Shown: positions 23,960 through 36,552 of the stretch, one piece after another
Position numbering within the stretch: position 1 is the first letter of the stretch
Layout: each line of letters starts with the position of its first letter
Assembly (NCBI GenBank): GCA_024235855.1
Contig: JACKLN010000002.1
Span: 248,001 to 312,000, forward strand
Direction: 5' to 3'
Length of the DNA stretch: 64,000 nt
Source: Burkholderiaceae bacterium
GTDB lineage: Bacteria; Pseudomonadota; Gammaproteobacteria; Burkholderiales; Burkholderiaceae_C
Program-made: the position numbers and the translations under genes
Notes under the pieces: model-generated
What the model was told of the DNA's origin: nothing
Seen by the model: only the letters and a program-made list of their open reading frames with translations
The model's database searches: none

Positions 23960-26044
23960 CTAACGCGTGGCGGCCGCAGCCTCAACGCCAAAAGCGCCTT
24001 TGTGCACCAGCCCTTGGTGCCGGAGCAACGCCTCCACCCGTGCCGGCCGGCCGCGGAAGGCCTGGAAGCTGTCCTGGGCCGGGCGGCTGCCGCCGGTGCC
24101 CAGCACCTCGCGGCGCCAGCGCGCGCCGGTGGCCGCATCGAACAGCCCGGCCTCCTCGAAGGCTGCGAAGGCGTCGGCCGACAGCACCTCGGCCCAGTGG
24201 TAGCCGTAGTAGCCGGCGGCGTAGCCCCCATCGAAGACGTGCAGGAAGGCGTGCGGCCAGCGGTCGTCGTCCGGCCGGCGCAGCAGCGAGACCTCGGCCT
24301 CGACCTCGCGCGCCAGCGCCAGTACCCGTTCGCCGGCCTCTGGCTCGGCATGCAGCCGCATGTCGAACAGCGCGTATTCCACCCCACGCAGCATGCGCAG
24401 GCCGGCACCGAAGTGGCGGGCCGCCGTCATGCGGTCGAACAGGTCGCGCGGCAGCGGTGCGCCGGTGTCCACGTGGGCCGTGAGCCGCTGCAGCACCGGC
24501 CATTCCCACGCGAAGTTCTCCATGAACTGGCTGGGCAGTTCGGCGGCGTCCCACTCGACACCGCAGATGCCCGACAGCGAGAGTTCGTCCACCTCGGTCA
24601 GCAGGTGGTGCAGGCCGTGGCCGAACTCGTGGAACAACGTGATCACCTCGTCGTGCGTGAGCAGCGACGGCCGGCTGCCGACCGGCGGCGCGAAATTGCA
24701 GACCAGGTGGGCCAGTGGCCGCTGCAGGCGGCCGTCGGGCCGCTGCCAGCGCGTGCGCACCTCGTCCATCCAGGCGCCGCTCTGCTTGCCGGGCCGGGCG
24801 TACGGGTCGAGCCAGAAACGTCCGATCTCCACGTCGCCCTGCAGCACGCGGTGGTGCGTGACGTCCGGGTGCCAGGCGGGTGCGTCGGCAGCCTCGATGC
24901 GCACACCCAGCACCTGCTCGATCAACGCGAAGAGCCCACGCAACACCTGTGGCAGCGGGAACCAGGGGCGCAGCATCTCGTCGTCGATGCCGTGGCGCCG
25001 ATGCTTGAGCTTTTCGCCGACATAGGCCCGGTCCCAGGGCTGCAACGCGTCCAGGCCCAGGGTCCTGGCGTGGGCCTGCAGGTCGGCGAGTTCCTGTTCG
25101 GCAAAGGGTCGGGCACGGCGGGCGAGGTCGCGCAGGAAGTCCAGCACCTCTTCCACGCTGCCGGCCATCTTGGGCACGAGCGACAGCGCCGCGAAGTGCG
25201 GGCGGCCCAGCAGCGCGGCCTGTTCCTGGCGCAGGGCGAGGATCTCGCGCATCAGCGGGCCGTTGTCCTGTTCGGCGGGGCCAAGGTCGCTGGCCAGCCG
25301 CGCATAGGCGCGGTAGACCATCTCGCGCAGGGCGCGGTCGTCGGCCGTGGCCAGCAGCGGCAGGCGACAGGGGGCGTGCAGCGTCAGGCGCGCCAGGGTG
25401 GCATCCAGGACGCCGGCGTTGGCCGCCGCGTCGCGCGCGGCCTGCACCACGTCGGCCGGCAGGCCGGCGAGGCGGGAGACCGGCACGTCCAGGTGCCAGG
25501 CGTCGGTGGCGTCGAGCACGTGTTCGCCGTAGCGCTGTGACAGTTCGGCCAGCCGGGCCTCGATGGCGGCGAAACGCTCGCGCGCCGGACCTTCCAGCGC
25601 GGCGCCACCCAGTTCGAAGTCGCGCAGCGCATCGGCCACCGCCTTGCGGCGGACGGCGGGCAGCGCCGCGAAGCCGGGCGCGTCGGCGATGGCCCGGGTC
25701 TTGGCGTAGAGCGGGCGGTCGGCCGCCAGCAGGGTGAAGAAGTCGGTGACGCGGGCCAGGTTGTCACCGTAGGCCGCGCGCAGGGCGGGTGTGTCCACCA
25801 CCGCGTGCAGGTGGCCGACATGGCCCCAGACGCGGCGCAGGCGTTCCACCGGTGCATCCAGCACGCGCGCGAGCGCGTCGGCCTCGGCGGGCACGTCGGG
25901 CGAGCCCGCGGCGGCGAGGGCCGCCTCGGCCCCGGCCAGCAGCACGTCCAGCGCCGGCGTGACATGCGCCGCCTCGATGGCATCGAAGCGCGGCAGGTCG
26001 CGCTCGTCGAGCAGCGGGTTCAACGGTTCCTGGCTCACGGTCAC
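23960..26044 (-). CDS. prlC: Oligopeptidase A (M3 family zinc metallopeptidase)
   Basis: A 694-residue cytoplasmic metallopeptidase that degrades short peptides, including cleaved signal peptides. The zinc site HEFGHGLHH has H472, E473 and H476, with the third ligand Glu further on in 'GVEWDAAELPSQFMENFAWE'. 'FDGGYAAGYYGYHWAEVLSADAF' near the C-terminus is the substrate-binding Tyr/Gly region of M3 enzymes (shown here only in part: GYYGYHWAEVLSAD). The GTG start at 26044 overlaps the folD stop by 4 nt; a second GTG six bases on is an alternative. It is coupled to folD upstream. Confidence 0.93.
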   Translation of the reverse strand: MTVSQEPLNPLLDERDLPRFDAIEAAHVTPALDVLLAGAEAALAAAGSPDVPAEADALARVLDAPVERLRRVWGHVGHLHAVVDTPALRAAYGDNLARVTDFFTLLAADRPLYAKTRAIADAPGFAALPAVRRKAVADALRDFELGGAALEGPARERFAAIEARLAELSQRYGEHVLDATDAWHLDVPVSRLAGLPADVVQAARDAAANAGVLDATLARLTLHAPCRLPLLATADDRALREMVYRAYARLASDLGPAEQDNGPLMREILALRQEQAALLGRPHFAALSLVPKMAGSVEEVLDFLRDLARRARPFAEQELADLQAHARTLGLDALQPWDRAYVGEKLKHRRHGIDDEMLRPWFPLPQVLRGLFALIEQVLGVRIEAADAPAWHPDVTHHRVLQGDVEIGRFWLDPYARPGKQSGAWMDEVRTRWQRPDGRLQRPLAHLVCNFAPPVGSRPSLLTHDEVITLFHEFGHGLHHLLTEVDELSLSGICGVEWDAAELPSQFMENFAWEWPVLQRLTAHVDTGAPLPRDLFDRMTAARHFGAGLRMLRGVEYALFDMRLHAEPEAGERVLALAREVEAEVSLLRRPDDDRWPHAFLHVFDGGYAAGYYGYHWAEVLSADAFAAFEEAGLFDAATGARWRREVLGTGGSRPAQDSFQAFRGRPARVEALLRHQGLVHKGAFGVEAAAATR

Positions 26045-26880
26045 AGCCCCGACCCGGCCGCCTCCAGCGTGTTGACGAGCAACATGGCACGCGTCATCGG
26101 ACCCACGCCGCCGGGCACCGGGGTGACCCAGCCGGCGACCTGGCGCACATTGTCGAAGTCCACGTCGCCGCAGAGCTTGCCCTCGGGGTTGCGGTTCATG
26201 CCCACGTCGATGACCACGGCACCGGGCTTGACCATGTCGTGCGTGAGCACGTTGCGCTTGCCGACGGCGGCGACGACGATGTCGGCCTGACGGGTGAAGT
26301 GCCCGAGGTCCGGCGTAGCGCTGTGGCACACGGTGACGGTGGCACTGGCCTGCAGCAGCAGCATGGCCATGGGCTTGCCGACGATGTTGCTGCGCCCGAT
26401 GACCACGGCATGCTTGCCACGCGGATCACAGCCGATGGATTCCAGCATCTTCATGCAGCCATAGGGCGTGCAGGGCCGGAAGCCCGGGCGGCCCACCATC
26501 AACGCGCCGGCGGATGCGACGTGGAAGCCGTCGACATCCTTGGCGGGGTCGATGGTCTCGATCACGCGCTGTGCGTCGATGTGCTTGGGCAGCGGCAGCT
26601 GCACCAGGATGCCGTGCACCGCCGGGTCGGCGTTCAGCGCCGCGATGCGCGCCAGCAGATCGGCCTCGCTCAGCGTGGCCGGGTGGCGCTCGAGCAGCGA
26701 GCGCATGCCCACGCCCTCGCAGTCGGCCACCTTGTGCTTCACGTACACCTGCGAGGCCGGGTCGTCGCCGACGAGGATCACGGCCAGGCCCGGCGGCGTC
26801 GCGAGCGTCTTCACCTTCTCGGCCACCTGGGCACGGATGCGGGCGGCCAGGGCATTGCCATCGATCAGTTGGGCGCTCAT
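26041..26880 (-). CDS. folD: Bifunctional methylenetetrahydrofolate dehydrogenase/cyclohydrolase FolD
   Basis: A 279-residue enzyme of one-carbon metabolism that converts 5,10-methylene-THF to 10-formyl-THF. Folate-site motifs are VGDDPASQVYVKHK (about 37-50, catalytic Lys) and GILVQLPLPKH. The NADP-binding region is VVIGRSNIVGKPMA, and 'PVPGGVGPMTRAML' closes the protein. The ATG at 26880 is chosen since AGGAG lies 7 nt upstream. It is followed by an overlapping oligopeptidase gene. Length is typical. Confidence 0.97.
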   Translation of the reverse strand: MSAQLIDGNALAARIRAQVAEKVKTLATPPGLAVILVGDDPASQVYVKHKVADCEGVGMRSLLERHPATLSEADLLARIAALNADPAVHGILVQLPLPKHIDAQRVIETIDPAKDVDGFHVASAGALMVGRPGFRPCTPYGCMKMLESIGCDPRGKHAVVIGRSNIVGKPMAMLLLQASATVTVCHSATPDLGHFTRQADIVVAAVGKRNVLTHDMVKPGAVVIDVGMNRNPEGKLCGDVDFDNVRQVAGWVTPVPGGVGPMTRAMLLVNTLEAAGSGL

Positions 26881-26903
26881 CGGAATCTCCTTCGCTGAAA
26901 CAA

Positions 26904-26931
26904 GAAGGCCGCCTGGAATCAAGCGGCCTTC
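26904..26931 (-). terminator. Terminator-like hairpin after the response regulator
   Basis: A 9-bp stem (GAAGGCCGC, 26904-26912, with 26923-26931) and 10-nt loop, followed on the minus strand by CTTGTTTC, a weak U-tract. It lies between the response regulator and folD. Confidence 0.45.
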
Positions 26932-26947
26932 GGTGCGGGCGTGGCGC

Positions 26948-27571
26948 TCAGGCCTTGCTCTGGGCCCCCAGCGCGATCTTCAGCAGGTCGGCCACGGTGT
27001 TGGCGTTGAGCTTCTCCATGATGTTGGCGCGGTGCGCCTCCACCGTCTTGATGCTGATGCCCAGGTCGTCGGCGATCTGCTTGTTCAGCCGGCCGGCGAC
27101 GATGCGCTCGAGCACCTGGCCTTCGCGCGTGGTCAGGCGTGACAGCAGCGCGTCGCGGCTGGCCTGCTCCTGGTGGGCGCTGAACGCGGTGCGGGCCTGT
27201 TCCAGCATGCGCTCGACCAGCGACAGCAGTTCCTCTTCCTTGAAAGGCTTCTCGATGAAGTCCATCGCGCCCTTCTTCATCGTCGTCACCGCCATCGGCA
27301 CGTCGCCGTGGCCGGTGATGAAGACCACGGGCAGCGGGCTCTTGCGTTCGAGCAGGCGGTCCTGCAGTTCCAGGCCGCTCATGCCGTCCATGCGGATGTC
27401 GGCAATCAGGCAGGCCACTTCGCGCGGGTCGAAGCGCGCGAGGAACGATTCAGAGGAATCGAAGCACTTGACGCGGTAGTCCTTGCCTTCGAGCAGCCAC
27501 TGCAGCGAATCGCGCACGGCCTCGTCGTCGTCGACGACGTAGACGGTGCCTTTCTTGGGGATCAGGCTCAT
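26948..27571 (-). CDS. FixJ/NarL-type response regulator
   Basis: A 207-residue transcription factor. The receiver domain (about 8-122) has the acidic pair D14-D15-D16, phosphoacceptor D58 (LIADIRMDGMSG), FITGHGDVPMAV, and the conserved Lys in FIEKPF. The LuxR-type DNA-binding domain (about 140-205) has LTTREGQVLERIVAGRLNK and the recognition helix around GISIKTVEAHRANIM. This architecture is of the FixJ/TodT/TtrR group. Its ATG abuts the TGA of the PAS histidine kinase upstream, so the two form a cognate pair in one operon. Target genes are not evident. Confidence 0.95.
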   Translation of the reverse strand: MSLIPKKGTVYVVDDDEAVRDSLQWLLEGKDYRVKCFDSSESFLARFDPREVACLIADIRMDGMSGLELQDRLLERKSPLPVVFITGHGDVPMAVTTMKKGAMDFIEKPFKEEELLSLVERMLEQARTAFSAHQEQASRDALLSRLTTREGQVLERIVAGRLNKQIADDLGISIKTVEAHRANIMEKLNANTVADLLKIALGAQSKA

Positions 27572-30136
27572 TCAGGAGGTCACGGTGGGGTTGGAGGCAA
27601 CGCCCGCATCGGCGGCGTCGGCGGCGCGGGCCGCCAGTTCCACCGGCAGCGTGAACGAAAAACGGCACCCGGCGACCTGATCGCCATTGTAGAGGTTCTC
27701 CGCACGCATCCGGCCGCGGTGGGACTCCACGATGGTGCGGCACAGTCCCAGGCCGATGCCCAGCCCCTCGGGCTTGGTGGAGAAGAAGGCCTCGTAGAGC
27801 CGTTGCGAGACCTCCGGCGGCAGGCCGGGGCCCTGGTCGGTGACGCTGAACTCGATCACGCCGCCTTCCTCGGGCGTGTGGCGCGGCACCACGCGAAGTT
27901 CGATGTGACGGCGCGCTGGCGGCATCTGTGCGCCGTCGATCGCCTCGGCGGCGTTCTTCAGCAGGTTCAGCAGCACCTGCTCGATGAGGATGGGGTCGAC
28001 CATCAGGTCGGGCAGGCGCTGCGCCACGTAGACGCGGATGGCCACGTTGCGCCGGCGCAGTTCGATGTTGGCCAGTTCCACCGCATCTTCCACCATCTTG
28101 CTGGCCTGCGCGGCCTGCCGCTGTGGCTCGCTGCGCTTCACGAAGGCGCGGATGCGGTGGATGATCTGGCCGGCGCGCTGGGCCTGTTTCGCCGTCTTCT
28201 GCAGCGCGGCGATCAGGTCGTCGGTGCCGATGCTGCCGGCCTTCACTCGCGAGACCATGCCGTTGCAGTAGTTGGTGATCGCCGTCAGCGGCTGGTTGAG
28301 TTCGTGTGCCACCGAACTGGCCATCTCGCCCATCGTGACGAGCCGGCTCGTGACCTGCGCCTTTTCCGCCTGCGCGTCGGCGATCTCCTCGGCGCGCACG
28401 CGGGCGGTGATGTCGGTGGCGATGATCATCTGCGCCAGGCGGCCATCGGTCCACTGCAGGTAGCGCGCGCGCACGTCGAACCACTTCTGCAGCGTCTCGA
28501 CGAAGACCTCCCGCGGGTGGATGCCGGCCTCGGTGAGTTCCTGTGCCGGCAGGCCGGAGAGTTCGTCGTAGTCGTCGCTGGTGACGGGTTCGTCGTCGGC
28601 CATGCCGCCGGCCAGCAGCGCATGGCCGCGCGGGTCGCTGCCGAACCACAGGCGGTAGGAGCGGTTGACGAACAGCAGTTCGCGCTGCTGCACCGACAGC
28701 ACCGATACCGACGCGTCCAGCCCCTCGAGCACGGTGGTGAAGCGCTCGTGGCTGGCCGAGAGCTGGTCGCGGATGCGCTTGGCCTCGGTGATGTTGGTCA
28801 CGCTGGTCATCCAGCCGGTCTGCTGGCCCTTGGGGTCCACCAGCGGCGAGATGTACATGCGGGCGTCGAACTGCGTGCCGTCCTTGCGCATCACGCGCAC
28901 CTCGATCCCGCCCGCCGGGCTGCGGCCCTGCAGTTCCTGCTGCAGCAGCCGCGCGTTCTCCTCGATGCGGTCGGGCGGCCAGTAGGGGAAGGGCGGCGTG
29001 CGGCCGATCAGTTCCGCCTCGCCGAAGCCCACCATGTTGCAGAAGGCGGCGTTGACGTAGCTGATGCGGCCTTCCAGGTCCATCGCGCGCATGCCGGTGG
29101 GCATGGAGTTCTCCATCGCGCGGCGGAAGTTGGTTTCCTGCACCAGCTCGCGCTGGATCTGCGCGCGCCGCCGCATGTGGCGCCAACTGCCCAGCAGCAT
29201 CCACACCGTGAGCACCGACAGTGCCACCACCATCCAGAACAGCGTGTTGCCGATCAGGCCGATGGAGGTGCGGTAGCCCTCCGCCCGCAGCAGCAGGCCG
29301 TTGAGCGCCGGCACCAGGGGCAGGTCCTGCACGATGGTGGCAGGGCGGGTGGCGGCGCCAGGCATGGCCGTGACCGTGCTGGCATGCGTGCGGCCGGCCA
29401 GGTCGACGATGCTGATGCGGTGGCGGGCCGACACATCGGCTGGCACCTCGTAGCGCAGCAGCGCGTCCACCGCGTACTCCACCACCAGCGCGCCAGCGAA
29501 GACCGAGCCGTCGACCAGCGGCACGTGCAGCTGGAACACCGCGGCGCCGGTGCTGTCGGCGAAGATCGTCGAGTAGGTGGGCTGCAGGCGCTGGCGGGCG
29601 GTGCGGAAGGCGCCTTCGGCCGCGCTGGGTGCGCCTTCGATTGGCCGCGAGGTGCGCGAGGATTCCTCGTCGGGCGGCAGCGCACCATGGTGCAACGGCG
29701 ACCAGTGGATGGCCAGCGGCCGGCGGCGCACGTCGTACCAGGCCATGTGCGTGATCTCGGGCCGGTCGCGTGCGAAGGTCTCGATCACCGGCAGCAGGGC
29801 CTCGCCGGCGATCGGCCGGGCCGACAGCCCGCCGGCCAGCCGCACCAGCTGTTCCTGGTTCTGGATCAGGCGCAGGCCCAGCTGCTGCTGGATGACCTCC
29901 ACGTCACGCTTGACCGATTCGGCCTCCCGCTCGAATTCCTCGTTGCGCAGGTACCAGAACGCCGAGATGATGGCCGCGAGGAACAGCAGCACCGACACCA
30001 GCGGTGCCACGGTGACGAAGCGGTCCTGCCGCGACGGCGACTGGCGGCGCCACCAGCGGCCCAGCAGGCGTTGCAGGCCGGAGGCGGGGTGCCGCGTCGG
30101 TGGCGTGCCCGATGGTGGGCGAGGGGCCGGGGTCAT
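27572..30136 (-). CDS. PAS-domain sensor histidine kinase
   Basis: An 854-residue inner-membrane kinase. TM1 lies near residues 43-63. A periplasmic sensing region (about 65-285) and TM2 (about 290-310) follow, then two PAS domains (about 335-455 and 460-585). The HisKA domain has phosphoacceptor H611 in SSVAHELNQPLTAI, and the HATPase has N-box LLNLLKNAAEAID and G-boxes DQGPGLPPE and GLGIGLGL. The domain order recalls FixL/TodS-type kinases paired with FixJ-like regulators, which is the neighbour here. The input signal is unknown. It is divergent from the pyruvate dehydrogenase genes (126-bp gap), which may hint at a link to central carbon metabolism, but that is only positional. Confidence 0.92.
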   Translation of the reverse strand: MTPAPRPPSGTPPTRHPASGLQRLLGRWWRRQSPSRQDRFVTVAPLVSVLLFLAAIISAFWYLRNEEFEREAESVKRDVEVIQQQLGLRLIQNQEQLVRLAGGLSARPIAGEALLPVIETFARDRPEITHMAWYDVRRRPLAIHWSPLHHGALPPDEESSRTSRPIEGAPSAAEGAFRTARQRLQPTYSTIFADSTGAAVFQLHVPLVDGSVFAGALVVEYAVDALLRYEVPADVSARHRISIVDLAGRTHASTVTAMPGAATRPATIVQDLPLVPALNGLLLRAEGYRTSIGLIGNTLFWMVVALSVLTVWMLLGSWRHMRRRAQIQRELVQETNFRRAMENSMPTGMRAMDLEGRISYVNAAFCNMVGFGEAELIGRTPPFPYWPPDRIEENARLLQQELQGRSPAGGIEVRVMRKDGTQFDARMYISPLVDPKGQQTGWMTSVTNITEAKRIRDQLSASHERFTTVLEGLDASVSVLSVQQRELLFVNRSYRLWFGSDPRGHALLAGGMADDEPVTSDDYDELSGLPAQELTEAGIHPREVFVETLQKWFDVRARYLQWTDGRLAQMIIATDITARVRAEEIADAQAEKAQVTSRLVTMGEMASSVAHELNQPLTAITNYCNGMVSRVKAGSIGTDDLIAALQKTAKQAQRAGQIIHRIRAFVKRSEPQRQAAQASKMVEDAVELANIELRRRNVAIRVYVAQRLPDLMVDPILIEQVLLNLLKNAAEAIDGAQMPPARRHIELRVVPRHTPEEGGVIEFSVTDQGPGLPPEVSQRLYEAFFSTKPEGLGIGLGLCRTIVESHRGRMRAENLYNGDQVAGCRFSFTLPVELAARAADAADAGVASNPTVTS

Positions 30137-30262
30137 CGATCGATTATCGCGGGGCGAACCGGCTCGCTGTTCATAATGTGAAATGCATAGGCACTATTTG
30201 AAATTCTGGAACTTTGTGCCACACTGCCGCCCCAGCGCACTTCAACCATCAAGGAGACAACG
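30137..30262. promoter_or_regulatory. Divergent promoter region, histidine kinase / aceE
   Basis: The 126-bp gap is noticeably AT-richer than its surroundings. For aceE a weak pair TTGAAA (30198-30203)-N16-CACACT is visible, overlapping an imperfect inverted repeat TGGAACTTTGTGCCA (30207-30221). AAGGAG precedes the aceE ATG by 8 nt. No clear kinase promoter was found. Confidence 0.35.
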
Positions 30263-32968
30263 ATGTCCGCTGTGCCGAGCCCGCTGAACGCGCTGGCCGC
30301 CCCCGATGCCGATGCCCAGGAAACCCGCGAATGGCTGGACGCGCTGGGCGCGCTGATCGAGACCGAAGGCCGTGAACGCGGGCACTTCATACTCGAGCAG
30401 CTCTTGGAGGAGGCGCGTGAGCGCGGCATCGACATGCCGTTCTCGGCCACCACCGGCTATGTCAACACCATCGAGCCGGAAGACGAGGCCAAGAGCCCGG
30501 GCAACCTGGAGCTCGAAGGCCGGCTGCGCGCGTACATGCGCTGGAACGCCATGGCCATGGTGGTCAAGGCCAACCGGCTGCACCCGGAGGACGGCGGCGA
30601 CCTCGGTGGCCACATCAGCAGCTTCCAGAGCCTGGCGCACATGTTTGCCGCCGGCTTCAACCACTTCTGGCATGCCGACGACGGCGTGCACGGCGGCGAC
30701 CTGCTCTACATCCAGGGCCACAGCGCGCCCGGCATCTACGCCCGCGCCTTCCTGGAAGGCCGCATCAGCGAGGAGCAGCTGCTGAACTTCCGCCAGGAGG
30801 TGGGCGGCAAGGGCCTGTCGAGCTACCCGCACCCGAAGCTGATGCCGGAGTTCTGGCAGTTCCCGACCGTCAGCATGGGCCTGGGCCCGCTGATGGCCAT
30901 CTACCAGGCGCGCTTCCTCAAGTACCTGCACGCGCGCGGCATTGCCGATACCTCCAAGCGCAAGGTCTGGGTCTTCTGCGGTGACGGCGAGATGGACGAG
31001 CCCGAGAGCCTGGGCGCCATCGGCATGGCCGCGCGCGAGAAGCTCGACAACCTGGTCTTCGTCATCAACTGCAACCTGCAGCGCCTGGACGGCCCGGTGC
31101 GCGGCAACGGCAAGATCATCCAGGAGCTCGAAGGCGAGTTCCGGGGCTCGGGCTGGAACGTGCTCAAGCTGATCTGGGGCAGCAACTGGGACCCGCTGCT
31201 GGCCAAGGACAAGGACGGCGCGCTGCGCAAGATCATGCTCGACACGCTGGACGGCGACTACCAGGCCTTCAAGGCCAACGACGGCGCCTTCGTCCGCAAG
31301 AACTTCTTCGGCCGCGACCCGCGCACGCTGGAGATGGTGTCGAAGATGACCGACGAGCAGATCTGGGCGCTGCGCCGCGGTGGCCACGACGCGGCCAAGG
31401 TCTACGCCGCGTTCCACGCCGCCAACGGCCACCAGGGCCAGCCCACGGTGCTGCTGGTCAAGACCGTCAAGGGCTGGGGCATGGGCCGTGCCGGTGAAGG
31501 CAAGAACACCGCGCACCAGACCAAGAAGCTGACCGACGAGGACATCCGCTACTTCCGCGACCGTTTCAACATCCCGATCCCCGACAGCGAGCTGCCGAAG
31601 ATCCCGTTCTTCAAGCCGGCCGACGACACGCCGGAGATGAAGTACCTGCACGAGCGCCGCCAGGCCCTGGGCGGCTACCTGCCCAAGCGCCGGCCAAAGG
31701 CTGACGAGCAGTTCACCGTGCCGCCGCTGGAAACCTTCAAGGCCGTGCTGGAGCCCACGGCCGAGGGCCGCGAGATCAGCACCACGCAGGCCTACGTGCG
31801 CTTCCTGACACAGCTGCTGCGCGACAAGGACCTGGGCCCGCGCACCGTGCCCATCCTGGTGGACGAAGCACGCACCTTCGGCATGGAAGGCCTGTTCCGC
31901 CAGATCGGCATCTACAACCCCGAGGGCCAGAAGTACACGCCGGTCGACAAGGACCAGGTCATGTACTACAAGGAAGACAAGGCCGGCCAGATCCTGCAGG
32001 AAGGCATCAACGAGGCGGGCGGCATGGCCAGCTGGATCGCCGCGGCGACGTCGTACTCGACGAACAACCGCGTGATGATCCCGTTCTACATCTACTACTC
32101 GATGTTCGGCTTCCAGCGCATCGGCGACCTGGCCTGGGCCGCCGGCGACATGCAGGCCAGGGGCTTCCTGCTCGGCGGCACCAGCGGCCGCACCACGCTC
32201 AACGGCGAGGGCCTGCAGCACGAGGACGGTCACAGCCACGTCATGGCCGGCACGATCCCCAACTGCATCAGCTACGACCCGACCTTCGCGCACGAGGTGG
32301 GCGTGATCATCCACCATGGCCTCAAGCGCATGGTGGAGCAGCAGGACAACGTCTTCTACTACCTGACCCTGCTCAACGAGAACTACGCCATGCCCGGCCT
32401 GAAGCCCGGCACCGAAGAGCAGATCATCAAGGGCATGTACCTGCTCGAGGAAGGCGCGAAGAAGACGCCGCGCGTGAACCTGCTGGGCAGCGGCACCATC
32501 CTGCGCGAGAGCATGGCCGCGCGCCAGCTGCTGGAGGCCGACTGGGGCGTTGCCGCCAACGTCTGGAGCTGCCCCAGCTTCAACGAACTGGCGCGCGACG
32601 GCCAGGACTGCGAGCGCTGGAACCTGCTGCACCCCACGGCCGAGCCGCGCGTGCCCTACGTGACGCAGCAGCTCGGCGCGCACGCCGGGCCGGTGATCGC
32701 CAGCACCGACTACATCAAGAACTACGCCGAGCAGATCCGCGCCTTCGTGCCCAAGGGCCGCGCCTACAAGGTGCTGGGCACCGACGGCTTCGGCCGCAGC
32801 GACTTCCGCAGCCGGCTGCGCGAGCACTTCGAGATCAACCGCCACTACATCGTCGTGGCCGCGCTGAAGGCGCTGGCCGACGAAGGCACGGTGCCGGCCG
32901 CCAAGGTGGCCGAGGCGATCGCGAAGTACGGCCTGGCGGTCGACCGCGTGAACCCCCTGTACGCCTGA
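30263..32968 (+). CDS. aceE: Pyruvate dehydrogenase E1 component, homodimeric type
   Basis: A 901-residue thiamin-diphosphate enzyme that decarboxylates pyruvate and transfers the acetyl group to lipoyl-E2. The ThDP motif is GDGEMDEPES (240-249) with NCNLQRLDGPVRGN about 30 residues later. Other family blocks are GGHISSFQS, HGLKRMVEQQDNVFYY and GTDGFGRSDFRSRLR. Length matches the E. coli/Ralstonia AceE class (about 890-900). It has a strong AAGGAG ribosome site. It is followed after 28 nt by aceF and then lpdA, the usual order, so one transcript is expected. Confidence 0.97.
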   Translation: MSAVPSPLNALAAPDADAQETREWLDALGALIETEGRERGHFILEQLLEEARERGIDMPFSATTGYVNTIEPEDEAKSPGNLELEGRLRAYMRWNAMAMVVKANRLHPEDGGDLGGHISSFQSLAHMFAAGFNHFWHADDGVHGGDLLYIQGHSAPGIYARAFLEGRISEEQLLNFRQEVGGKGLSSYPHPKLMPEFWQFPTVSMGLGPLMAIYQARFLKYLHARGIADTSKRKVWVFCGDGEMDEPESLGAIGMAAREKLDNLVFVINCNLQRLDGPVRGNGKIIQELEGEFRGSGWNVLKLIWGSNWDPLLAKDKDGALRKIMLDTLDGDYQAFKANDGAFVRKNFFGRDPRTLEMVSKMTDEQIWALRRGGHDAAKVYAAFHAANGHQGQPTVLLVKTVKGWGMGRAGEGKNTAHQTKKLTDEDIRYFRDRFNIPIPDSELPKIPFFKPADDTPEMKYLHERRQALGGYLPKRRPKADEQFTVPPLETFKAVLEPTAEGREISTTQAYVRFLTQLLRDKDLGPRTVPILVDEARTFGMEGLFRQIGIYNPEGQKYTPVDKDQVMYYKEDKAGQILQEGINEAGGMASWIAAATSYSTNNRVMIPFYIYYSMFGFQRIGDLAWAAGDMQARGFLLGGTSGRTTLNGEGLQHEDGHSHVMAGTIPNCISYDPTFAHEVGVIIHHGLKRMVEQQDNVFYYLTLLNENYAMPGLKPGTEEQIIKGMYLLEEGAKKTPRVNLLGSGTILRESMAARQLLEADWGVAANVWSCPSFNELARDGQDCERWNLLHPTAEPRVPYVTQQLGAHAGPVIASTDYIKNYAEQIRAFVPKGRAYKVLGTDGFGRSDFRSRLREHFEINRHYIVVAALKALADEGTVPAAKVAEAIAKYGLAVDRVNPLYA

Positions 32969-32996
32969 AGCCCAACGACAACGGAGACGAGATCCC

Positions 32997-34675
<1,679 letters not shown>

Positions 34676-34691
34676 TGCGGAGGACGGATCG

Positions 34692-36467
<1,776 letters not shown>

Positions 36468-36552
36468 CGGCCGCGCGCCGTCGCCCCGGTGCGGCGGCGG
36501 CGCATGACCTTGGTCAGGTCGGGGGTGCGGCATCGGCTTTAGGCTGGGGGCC

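Noticed and set aside
27173..30181. Plus-strand open frame of about 1000 codons opposite the histidine kinase and response regulator
   Set aside because: Shadow of strongly supported two-component genes; the translated sequence shows no known domain and has skewed His/Gln/Val/Ala composition.
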